A stretch of 64,000 nucleotides of DNA from assembly GCF_041060425.1 (NCBI RefSeq), contig NZ_JAULBC010000002.1:186001-250000 (forward strand), given 5' to 3'. This document shows, piece by piece, positions 9,467 through 17,011 of the stretch. This DNA is from Danxiaibacter flavus (GTDB lineage Bacteria; Bacteroidota; Bacteroidia; Chitinophagales; Chitinophagaceae). The notes below the pieces were generated by a model. It was given only the letters and a program-made list of their open reading frames with translations, did no database searches and was not told the DNA's origin. Position 1 is the stretch's first letter; each line of letters starts with the position of its first letter. The translations under genes were made by a program, and so were the position numbers.

Positions 9467-9614
9467 GCTTTAATATAGGAGCAGTTTAGGATTAATGTTT
9501 TTGATGTCTTAGACTTTGGATGCTTCCTTCCAACATATCCTTTTCGTGAGACCTTTTGCAACCAGATAAAAATTCTTTGTGATCCTCCGTGCCCTTTGGG
9601 CCTTCGTGTTTCCC

Positions 9615-11981
9615 CTACTCGCTTCGGAGGGTTTTAACTGGGTTTGCTATAGCCGATCTTACAGCCTGTACACTTATTGAAAGAATACCTATTACCACAG
9701 CAATGCTGCCCGCGGCTAAAAACACCAGCCAGCCAATATTTGTCTTGTAAGCAAAATCCTGCAACCATTTATTCATTACGTACCACGCAACCGGTATGGC
9801 GACCAGTATTGCAATCACAACCAATCGAATAAAGTCCGATGCAAGCATACTTATTATCCCGGAAACACTTGCGCCCAACACTTTACGAATACCTATTTCG
9901 CGTGTACGCACCTGGGCTGTATAGGCCGCTAAACCTAACAATCCAAGGCAGGAGATGAATACAGCAATAGCTGCAAAAATGTCAAACAACAAACTTGTAC
10001 GCTGCTCTGACTGATACAATCGATTGAACGAATCATCAAGAAATGCATAGGTGAACGGAAAATCTGCGTTGTATTTTTTCCATTCCTTTTCTGCAGCAGC
10101 GATAGCTTTGGGAGCATCCTTGCCAGTTGTCTTTACATAGATCTGACCGTACGATGCAGGCTTATAGTAAAATACAGCAGGCTTAATTTTCTGACGCATC
10201 GAAGTAAAATGAAAATCTTTAACTACGCCGATGATCGTTCCTTCAGTTTCCCACAACTTGAATCTTTTTCCAATAGGATCCTTCAATCTCATTGCCTGAA
10301 CCGCTGTTTCATTCAGGATAAAATGAGTTGAATCAGCAACCGCGCCCGTAAAGCCACTGCCCTCTTTCAACTGCATTTTGAAAAAAGACATAAAATCCTT
10401 ATCGGTTTTAATGGGACTAATCATCAGGGTTTCTCCGTTCTGCTTACCGTCCCATGAATTGCTTCCTGTTTGTCCGCCATAAAATATGATGTTTGCATCC
10501 GCCCAGGTAACATTGGAAATGCCGGGTTGCGTCAGCAAATCTGCCTTCACTGCATCAATATGCTTACTCATATCAATCATGCTCATAGACAACACGTGGT
10601 CTTTATCGTATCCAAGTTCTTTGGAATGGATATAAGATAATTGTTTCCCTATAATAAGCGTTCCGGTAATCAGGATCATGGAAAAACCAAACTGAACAAC
10701 TACCAATACTTTCCTGAAAACAACATTGCTCACGCGTGCAGAGATCTTTCCCTTTATGGCTTTCAGCGGCTCAAAAGAAGAAAGCAACAATGCAGGATAA
10801 ATGCTTGAAACTATCAGTGTACCCAGAATGGTGCAAACAATAACTTTCCATATTCGCACATCATATATATTCAACACAAGCTCGCGCCCCGTTACCTGAT
10901 TAAATACAGGTACAAGTGTATACACCAACATTAAGGCAAGCCCCGTTGCCAATACAAAAAGCAATGCAGTCTCAATGATAAATTGAAAGAAAAGCTGCAA
11001 TCTTGCTGCGCCGACAATTTTACGCAGGCTGACTTCTTTCGCACGCAGCATAGAACGTGCCGTAGAAAGATTCACATAGTTGATGCAGGCAATCACCAAT
11101 ATAAGCAACGCAATAATGGTAAACATGCGCACAGTTTCAATGCCACCGTTACTTCCATCAGCTTTGTACAAATGCATTTTTTCTAACGGTAGAAATAAAT
11201 ATTGAATATCAGTATCGTCCGATTTTACGCTTAAATGTATAGTGCGCATTTTGTCGGCCAGCTGCGATAGTTGCATCCCGGGTTTTAGTAACAAGTATGT
11301 ATCAAAATCAAATTGCACAAAATCATTCTCTAAGTTCTTCCCTTCTTTATTGTCGGCATACCTGATCTTTTCCAACAGAGATATCGGGAAAAACATATCG
11401 CCATCAATGCTGGAATTTTTCGGGAAGTCATGTATTACACCAGTGACCGTAAAATTTATTTTATTGTCGGCTGAAATTACTTTTCCGACTGGCTCATCTT
11501 TTCCAAAATATTTTGTGGCGGTACTTTCTGTTATAACGATTGAATTGTTGTCAGGAAAAGGATTTGCTTTGTTTCCTTTTATAAGATTGAAGTCGAACAT
11601 AGAGAACAGCGTTGCGTCCGCAAAGGCGTTACGTTGTTCATTGAAAACTTTATCCTGATATCTGAATAATCCGTAGAAAGGATTGTATGATATACGTGCG
11701 AATGCTTCAACTCCCGGAATTTGTTTTTTTGACAGTGGACCGATAGGTCCGGCTGTTACCGTCCAGATTTGCCGGCTTGGGCCGGTGCCCACCATATTTT
11801 CAAGCCGGTAGATGTTTTTAGATTGCTTATGAAAACCGTCGAAAGATAACTCGTATTGCACCCACAGCAAGATCAAAATACCTACAGCAAGCCCAGCGGT
11901 CAATCCGAAAATATTTACCAATGAATAGAATTTATTTTTGACAAGATTTCTCCACGCGGTTTTGATGTAGTTTCTAAGCAT
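9615..11981 (-). CDS. MacB-like ABC transporter permease (FtsX family)
   Basis: A 788-residue inner-membrane protein. The N-terminal MLRNYIKTAWRNLVKNKFYSL is followed by TM1 (~20-43) and a MacB-type periplasmic domain. An FtsX block of three TM segments comes next (~285-400), then a second periplasmic domain, and a C-terminal FtsX block (~670-775) with RTREIGIRKVLGAS. The architecture is two half-permeases fused, common in Bacteroidota. No ATPase gene accompanies it, so it must use one encoded elsewhere or act as a mechanotransmission-type component. It is a paralogue of 34287-36662; both end in LRSE. Substrate unknown. Confidence 0.88.
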   Translation of the reverse strand: MLRNYIKTAWRNLVKNKFYSLVNIFGLTAGLAVGILILLWVQYELSFDGFHKQSKNIYRLENMVGTGPSRQIWTVTAGPIGPLSKKQIPGVEAFARISYNPFYGLFRYQDKVFNEQRNAFADATLFSMFDFNLIKGNKANPFPDNNSIVITESTATKYFGKDEPVGKVISADNKINFTVTGVIHDFPKNSSIDGDMFFPISLLEKIRYADNKEGKNLENDFVQFDFDTYLLLKPGMQLSQLADKMRTIHLSVKSDDTDIQYLFLPLEKMHLYKADGSNGGIETVRMFTIIALLILVIACINYVNLSTARSMLRAKEVSLRKIVGAARLQLFFQFIIETALLFVLATGLALMLVYTLVPVFNQVTGRELVLNIYDVRIWKVIVCTILGTLIVSSIYPALLLSSFEPLKAIKGKISARVSNVVFRKVLVVVQFGFSMILITGTLIIGKQLSYIHSKELGYDKDHVLSMSMIDMSKHIDAVKADLLTQPGISNVTWADANIIFYGGQTGSNSWDGKQNGETLMISPIKTDKDFMSFFKMQLKEGSGFTGAVADSTHFILNETAVQAMRLKDPIGKRFKLWETEGTIIGVVKDFHFTSMRQKIKPAVFYYKPASYGQIYVKTTGKDAPKAIAAAEKEWKKYNADFPFTYAFLDDSFNRLYQSEQRTSLLFDIFAAIAVFISCLGLLGLAAYTAQVRTREIGIRKVLGASVSGIISMLASDFIRLVVIAILVAIPVAWYVMNKWLQDFAYKTNIGWLVFLAAGSIAVVIGILSISVQAVRSAIANPVKTLRSE

Positions 11982-12547
11982 AGTTCCTAAAATTTGCTAT
12001 AGATAATTCGCTAATAAAGTGCCAGTATTATAAAGCATTATAAATCAAATATTTATAATAATGAAAAGGTAAATAAGTGTCCGGTTACAATACAAAAACT
12101 GTTCGCTTTCAGGCTTTTATGATAATAAAAAGTGACATGTCAATACACAGGAAAATTACCTTCGTTTGCTATTGGCAGAACACGAATTGGTTAATGATGC
12201 ATTGCAAAGAGAAAGTTGAAAGAATAATTATACAAGCAAAAAATTCGGATTGACAATTAACAACTTGTATTCGTCGCCAGAGGCGACAGAGTAAGTCTGC
12301 GAAGCCCGGAGGCTTAGCAGAGCATTGGAAGCCTCACAGACCGTTGGGCAGCAACGCGGTGGATAGGCTGCGTGTTCTTCAGGCGCTTTAGTGGCAAAGA
12401 AGTTATACGTTATAAGTTTTAGGTTCTGCGTTTAAGTCATTGTAGGTTCTTAGGTTCTTCCCTTTGTATCTAATCTTTGTGCCCTTTCTGCCTCTGTGTC
12501 TTTGTGGCTATTCCTTGTGTTTCTCCGTGTCGCCCAGTCTTCGTGGT
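11982..12547. other. Intergenic region with repeat words and a structured stretch
   Basis: No supported gene. 11982-12240 is AT-rich and featureless. 12273-12356 holds several hairpins, listed separately. 12402-12460 carries 'gttatacgttataag' and 'taggttct' repeat words. 12460-12547 carries the 'cctctgtgtctttgtgg' family that abuts the hutU stop codon. Confidence 0.6.
12273..12356. ncRNA. Possible structured RNA or repeat (three stems)
   Basis: Visible stems are GTCGCC/GGCGAC at 12273-12287; GTCTG/CAGAC at 12295-12299 and 12337-12341 enclosing GAGGCTT/AAGCCTC at 12309-12315 and 12329-12335; and CGTTG/CAACG at 12342-12346 and 12352-12356. The stretch is more GC-rich than its AT-rich flanks. 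It fits no RNA family I recognise; it could equally be a palindromic repeat. Confidence 0.3.
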
Positions 12548-14185
12548 TTACAAGCGGCTTTCCAAATCCAGCCCAAACTTTTTTGCTGTTTCCTTCGCCA
12601 GTTCATAACCTGCATCGGCATGACGGATAACACCCATTCCCGGATCGTTGCGTAATACACGTGCAAGACGCTTTGCAGCTTGTTCGGTGCCATCTGCCAC
12701 AATCACCATTCCCGCATGGATACTATAGCCCATTCCAACACCACCGCCATGGTGAAGACTTACCCAGCTTGCCCCACCTGCGGTATTGATCAGCGCGTTA
12801 AGCAAGGGCCAATCGGCGACAGCATCACTGCCATCCAGCATAGCTTCCGTTTCGCGGTTCGGGCTCGCGACTGAGCCAGTGTCCAGATGGTCGCGACCAA
12901 TAACGATGGGTGCCTTTACTTTACCTGTTCTCACCAATTCATTAAATGCCAATCCCGCCTTTTCACGCTCACCTTGCCCCAACCAGCAAATGCGTGCGGG
13001 TAACCCCTGAAAAGCAATTTTTTCTTTAGCGAGCTTTAGCCAACGCTGCAGACTTTCATTTTCGGGAAACATATTTGCAATCACTTCATCGGTCACTGCG
13101 ATATCTTCCGGATCGCCGCTTAACGCAGCCCAGCGGAAAGGACCTTTGCCCTCGCAGAATAGGGGTCGTATATATGCGGGCACAAACCCGGGAAAATCAA
13201 AGGCATTTTTTAATCCGTGTTCCTGAGCACGGGCACGGATATTATTGCCATAATCAAATGTAATGGTACCGCGTTGCTGCATTCTCAGCATCAGCTCTAC
13301 ATGCAGCTTCATACTATCGTAGCTCAAAGCAATATATCTTTCCGGGTCATCATTGCGCAAAACCGATGCTTCTTCATTACTTAAAGTGTGCGGAACATAC
13401 CCTATCAGCGGATCATGTGCAGAGGTTTGATCTGTCAAAACATCTACTGTAATATCACGCTCGATCAATCTATTCAATAAGTGTACTGCGTTGCATACAA
13501 CACCTATACTCAATGGTTGCCCTTCTCTTCGGGCAGCCGTAGCCATGTTAATAGCCTCGTCAATACTGTGGCATTTAACATCCAGGTATTTAGTCTCTAG
13601 GCGTTTATTAATGCGCCATTCTTCTACTTCTGCGATTAAGGCCACACCTTCATTCATGGTGATAGCTAAAGGCTGAGCACCACCCATACCTCCGAGACCA
13701 GCGCTGACACAAAGTGTTCCTTTCAGTGTACCGCCAAAATGTTTATTGGCTAATGCGGCAAAAGTTTCGTAGGTACCCTGCACAATACCTTGCGAACCAA
13801 TGTAGATCCAACTGCCGGCAGTCATCTGCCCATACATCATCAGTCCTTTCCTTTCCAACTCGTCAAAATGTTGCCATGTCGCCCATTTTGGAACAAGCTG
13901 CGAATTAGACAACAGCACTCTTGGCGCGTCTTCATGCGTTTTTAAAATACCAACAGGTTTGCCGCTTTGTATGAGCAATGTTTCGTCATTCTCTAAAACA
14001 TGCAGCGCAGCAATAATCTGCTGTAAAGCTTCTTTATTGCGCGCAGCTTTACCGCGTCCGCCATAAACGATCAGGTCTTCCGGTCGTTCTGCCACATCGG
14101 GATGCAGGTTATTCATCAGCATACGTAAAGCCGCTTCCTGGATCCATCCTTTACAGGACAACGTTGTATTAGGTTGTGCATTCAT
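12548..14185 (-). CDS. hutU: Urocanate hydratase
   Basis: A 545-residue cytosolic NAD+-dependent enzyme that converts urocanate to 4-imidazolone-5-propionate, the second step of histidine degradation. Recognisable segments are the N-terminal IVYGGRGKAARN, LCVSAGLGGMGGAQPLA (nucleotide-binding region), VDVLTDQTSAHDPL, FPGFVPAYIRPLFC, and SLHHGGGVGMGYS near the C terminus. Length is near that of known urocanases (~550). It lies downstream of hutH on the same strand, separated by ~218 bp that contain a GTAAGA repeat array. hutI and hutG are not in the window. Confidence 0.96.
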   Translation of the reverse strand: MNAQPNTTLSCKGWIQEAALRMLMNNLHPDVAERPEDLIVYGGRGKAARNKEALQQIIAALHVLENDETLLIQSGKPVGILKTHEDAPRVLLSNSQLVPKWATWQHFDELERKGLMMYGQMTAGSWIYIGSQGIVQGTYETFAALANKHFGGTLKGTLCVSAGLGGMGGAQPLAITMNEGVALIAEVEEWRINKRLETKYLDVKCHSIDEAINMATAARREGQPLSIGVVCNAVHLLNRLIERDITVDVLTDQTSAHDPLIGYVPHTLSNEEASVLRNDDPERYIALSYDSMKLHVELMLRMQQRGTITFDYGNNIRARAQEHGLKNAFDFPGFVPAYIRPLFCEGKGPFRWAALSGDPEDIAVTDEVIANMFPENESLQRWLKLAKEKIAFQGLPARICWLGQGEREKAGLAFNELVRTGKVKAPIVIGRDHLDTGSVASPNRETEAMLDGSDAVADWPLLNALINTAGGASWVSLHHGGGVGMGYSIHAGMVIVADGTEQAAKRLARVLRNDPGMGVIRHADAGYELAKETAKKFGLDLESRL

Positions 14186-14298
14186 ATGGTAATATTTTTT
14201 TCGCCACCAGGGCTCAAAGTCTCAAAGCGGCATAAAGTTTTCAAACCAAAAAGTCACGAAGAACACAAAGTGGCACAAAGAATTCTGACTATTCGATC

Positions 14299-14403
14299 CC
14301 TCTTACTATCTTACGGTCTTACTATCTTACGGTCTTACTATCTTACGGTCTTACGGTCTTACGGTCTTACCCGTCTTACGATCTTACCCGTCTTACAGTC
14401 TTC
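14299..14403 (-). repeat. GTAAGA word array after hutH
   Basis: On the minus strand the array starts with GGAAGACTGTAAGA one base after the hutH stop. It continues as about 12 units of 8-9 bp of the form GAYN(1-2)GTAA and ends in GTAAGAGGG. On the plus strand it reads as repeated CTTAC words. The same boundary words occur in other arrays of this window. Confidence 0.85.
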
Positions 14404-15897
14404 CTAAAATCTCTCCCACCCTCTTATAAACTCAACAGCCTTCATCATATCATTGTGTAACACGCGGTCTTTATCATTAAAAGAAACTTCCTTTCTGAAA
14501 GCCGTGAACAAGTCTTCAAGGATCGGAGATGTTTTTAAAGGTCGCCTAAAGTCAAACGCCTGCGCTGCGCTCAGCAATTCAATGGCCAGAATCCGTTCGA
14601 CGTTGTTGATCACCCGTAAGCATTTAGTAGCTGCATTGGCACCCATACTTACATGATCTTCCTGGTTATTGGATGAGGAAATAGAATCTACTGATGCTGG
14701 CGTACACAGCTGCTTGTTCTCACTCACAATTCCGGCAGCCGTATATTGTGGGATCATAAATCCTGAGTTCAGCCCAGCATCCTGTACGAGGAACAACGGC
14801 AAGTTTCGCTGACCACTTATTAATTGATAGATTCTTCGTTCGCTGATATTGGCAAGCTCACTCATAGCTATGCTTAAAAAATCAAGATGGAGTGCCAGCG
14901 GTTGTCCGTGGAAATTTCCGCCACTTACGATAAGATCCTCATCCGGAAAAACATTCGGATTATCAGTGACAGAATTTATTTCAGTCAGGAAGACATTCAA
15001 CACATTCTCGAAAACATCTTTTGTTGCACCGTGCACTTGTGGTACGCAGCGAAAAGAATAAGGATCCTGTACCTGTTCTTTTTCCTGTACAGCAACTTCA
15101 CTGCCCTGCAGATATCTTGTGATAATGGCTGCAGTAGATGCCTGTCCTTTATGACCTCTGATCTTTTGAATATTGGGATGCAGCGGACCACTCACGCAAT
15201 CAAATGCATCAAAAGACAGCGCACAGATAAGATCAGCAAGCTGCAGCAGGTGCGCTGATTTTTTAAGACAATACATTCCATAGGCACTCATGAATTGCGT
15301 TCCGTTAATCAGTGCCAGGCCTTCCTTGCTTTGAAGACGGATCGGCTGCCAGCCGAATTTATCCAGAACGACTTTGGAAGGATACTTTTTTCCTTCGAAA
15401 TAAACTTCGCCAAGTCCTAGTAACGGCAAGCTCAGATGACTCAAAGGCGCGAGATCACCAGATGCACCCAATGAGCCTTGTGTATAAACAACAGGAAGCA
15501 CATTGTTGTTAAACATTTGTGCCAGCCTTTCTACAGTATCAAGTTGTACGCCGCTATGCCCGTAGCCAAGCGATTGAACCTTGAGCATCAGCATCAGTTT
15601 GACAATCTCCGCAGGTACTTCATCTCCCATTCCGCAGGCATGCGATACAATCAGATTGTATTGCAATTGCTCAATCTGGTTTTTATCTATTTCCACATTT
15701 TGCAGGAAGCCAAAACCTGTATTGATCCCATAAAACAACCCGCGGTGACCGTCCATCTTGCTGTCGAGGTAAGTCCGGCATTTTTCAACCCGCTGTTTAG
15801 TTTCCGGCGTTAACTCAATCTGTTGTTCCTGATCCAACAAATCCTTCACCTGTTCAAACTGCAAGCAATCGTTATCTATTAAAAGCGTACTCTTCAT
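14404..15897 (-). CDS. hutH: Histidine ammonia-lyase
   Basis: A 497-residue cytosolic enzyme that deaminates histidine to urocanate, the first step of histidine degradation. The MIO cofactor triad is Ala145-Ser146-Gly147 in GSLGASGDLAPLSH. Other family features are YGINTGFG (56-63), GNFHGQPLALHLDF, and SSNNQEDHVSMG. Length (~500) is normal. It lies between the marR gene (81 bp upstream) and hutU, so a marR-hutH-hutU transcription unit is plausible. The close paralogues PAL and TAL are possible in principle; the neighbouring urocanase makes histidine the likely substrate. Confidence 0.95.
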   Translation of the reverse strand: MKSTLLIDNDCLQFEQVKDLLDQEQQIELTPETKQRVEKCRTYLDSKMDGHRGLFYGINTGFGFLQNVEIDKNQIEQLQYNLIVSHACGMGDEVPAEIVKLMLMLKVQSLGYGHSGVQLDTVERLAQMFNNNVLPVVYTQGSLGASGDLAPLSHLSLPLLGLGEVYFEGKKYPSKVVLDKFGWQPIRLQSKEGLALINGTQFMSAYGMYCLKKSAHLLQLADLICALSFDAFDCVSGPLHPNIQKIRGHKGQASTAAIITRYLQGSEVAVQEKEQVQDPYSFRCVPQVHGATKDVFENVLNVFLTEINSVTDNPNVFPDEDLIVSGGNFHGQPLALHLDFLSIAMSELANISERRIYQLISGQRNLPLFLVQDAGLNSGFMIPQYTAAGIVSENKQLCTPASVDSISSSNNQEDHVSMGANAATKCLRVINNVERILAIELLSAAQAFDFRRPLKTSPILEDLFTAFRKEVSFNDKDRVLHNDMMKAVEFIRGWERF

Positions 15898-15978
15898 AAC
15901 CGTATTTCTAAATTATCTTCATTCAATTGGTGATCATACAACGAGCCTTTTCTGTCCGCTGTCAATTCTATCCACTTA

Positions 15979-16464
15979 TCAACTTTCAATCACTCTTTCA
16001 ATCCTTTCAAACAAACTCTTCTGGTGTATTCTTTTCTCCATACTTGTCAAAGCATTAAGCAATTTTTTGCTTTCTGCTGATGACCCGGCAATCTCCTCCA
16101 TTGCTGTTTCCAGAGCGGTCCAAACGGGTTGTATTTTATGCAACAACTTCTCTCCTTTTGCTGTAAAAGTGATCACTTTATGGCGAGCATCTTTTTTTGA
16201 GACTGTCGATTTGATCAGCCCTTTTTGTTGAAGGTTACTGATAAGCTGGCTAATCGCAGAATGCGACACATTCACCTCTTCCGAGATTTCTTTAATAGAG
16301 GCTTCCTGCTTTTGAGAAAGAATATAAAACACTGGAAACCAGGATGCATCGAAGGCAATTTTGTGTGATTTGTAGACCTTATTCACATCATTTAAAAACG
16401 TCTCGCTAAGCCTTCTTAAGCGACTGCCGAATACAAGAAATCCCAATTGTTGGTAAAAGTTCAT
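15979..16464 (-). CDS. MarR-family transcriptional regulator
   Basis: A 161-residue winged-helix regulator. Helices around residues 35-100 include the recognition region VSHSAISQLISNLQQKGLI, followed by a wing with KKDARHKVITFTAKG. Residues ~115-161 form a dimerisation helix region. It directly precedes hutH on the same strand and may control hut expression, but MarR regulators of hut genes are not the classical arrangement (HutC or HutP), so the link is positional. A perfect 14-bp palindrome lies between its -7 element and start codon, suggesting autorepression. Confidence 0.85.
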   Translation of the reverse strand: MNFYQQLGFLVFGSRLRRLSETFLNDVNKVYKSHKIAFDASWFPVFYILSQKQEASIKEISEEVNVSHSAISQLISNLQQKGLIKSTVSKKDARHKVITFTAKGEKLLHKIQPVWTALETAMEEIAGSSAESKKLLNALTSMEKRIHQKSLFERIERVIES

Positions 16465-16469
16465 AAATA

Positions 16470-16483
16470 TATAAGTGCTTATA
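16470..16483. promoter_or_regulatory. Palindromic operator of the marR gene
   Basis: TATAAGTGCTTATA is a perfect 14-bp dyad, six to nineteen bp upstream of the marR start codon and just downstream of the -7 element, where a transcription start is expected. Size and position suit a MarR dimer acting as autorepressor. Confidence 0.6.
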
Positions 16484-16489
16484 CAATTT

Positions 16490-16497
16490 CAAAAGTA
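16490..16497 (-). promoter_or_regulatory. -7 element (TACTTTTG) of marR
   Basis: On the minus strand TACTTTTG matches TAnnTTTG. The predicted transcription start falls at the palindrome 16470-16483. Confidence 0.55.
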
Positions 16498-16547
16498 CAA
16501 TTAATGTGTATGGTGACAAATTTTTTTTGACCGGAAGAAGGAGGCTT

Positions 16548-16946
16548 GCCACTGAAGCACTGAAATACAGAAATAAAACCGCAGGAGAGGTTAACCACAG
16601 AGGACATAGAGTTTTTTTTCACAGATGGCCACGGAGAGGAACAAGTTTTGAGGCGTGAAATCTATGGACAGAAGCATCACATAAAAAGACCCTATTTGCA
16701 AAAAAACTGATATAGCAAGCGAGTGTGAAGCAAGATTAATAATCTCAATGTGTTTTAACCTCCGTGCTACTCCCTGAAAAAAAATCCGTGTCCCCTGTGG
16801 TTAAATTCCTCCAAAACCTCACTGCTTCCGTGCCTCAGTGGTAAAAACTATGTTTTAGCCTCCGTGCTACTCTGTGAAAAAAAACTCCGTGTCCTCTGTG
16901 GTTAAATACCTCCAAAATTACCTCGGTGCTTCCGTGCCTGAGTGGC
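16548..16946. repeat. Fold-back element of the 'cctctgtggtt' family
   Basis: Ends are imperfect terminal inverted repeats (GCCACTGAAGCAC at 16548-16560 against the complement of GTGCCTGAGTGGC at 16934-16946). Longer internal arms at 16591-16639 and 16859-16905 share exact stretches of 16 bp (CTGTGAAAAAAAACTC) and 15 bp (GTCCTCTGTGGTTAA). The right half is itself a tandem duplication of about 105-110 bp (from ~16750 and ~16856). No ORF lies inside. It resembles a non-autonomous fold-back or MITE-like element. Confidence 0.7.
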
Positions 16947-16955
16947 AAAATAAAA

Positions 16956-16978
16956 CCCCGGCTGCATTGTTACCGGGG
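16956..16978 (-). terminator. Terminator of tex
   Basis: On the minus strand CCCCGGTAACAATGCAGCCGGGG is followed by TTTTATTTT, a classical intrinsic terminator 34 bp after the tex stop codon. Confidence 0.85.
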
Positions 16979-17011
16979 CTTCATTTTCAATTATCAATTT
17001 TCAACTTTCAA

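Noticed and set aside
12301..12360. tRNA-like reading of the structured stretch near 12.3 kb
   Set aside because: No T-loop GTTCRA box, anticodon-arm geometry or CCA end could be fitted.
14174..14407. Plus-strand ORF over the hutU start and the repeat array
   Set aside because: Encoded largely by the GTAAGA array; composition (repeated LTILRSYYLTVLRS-type runs) reflects the repeat.
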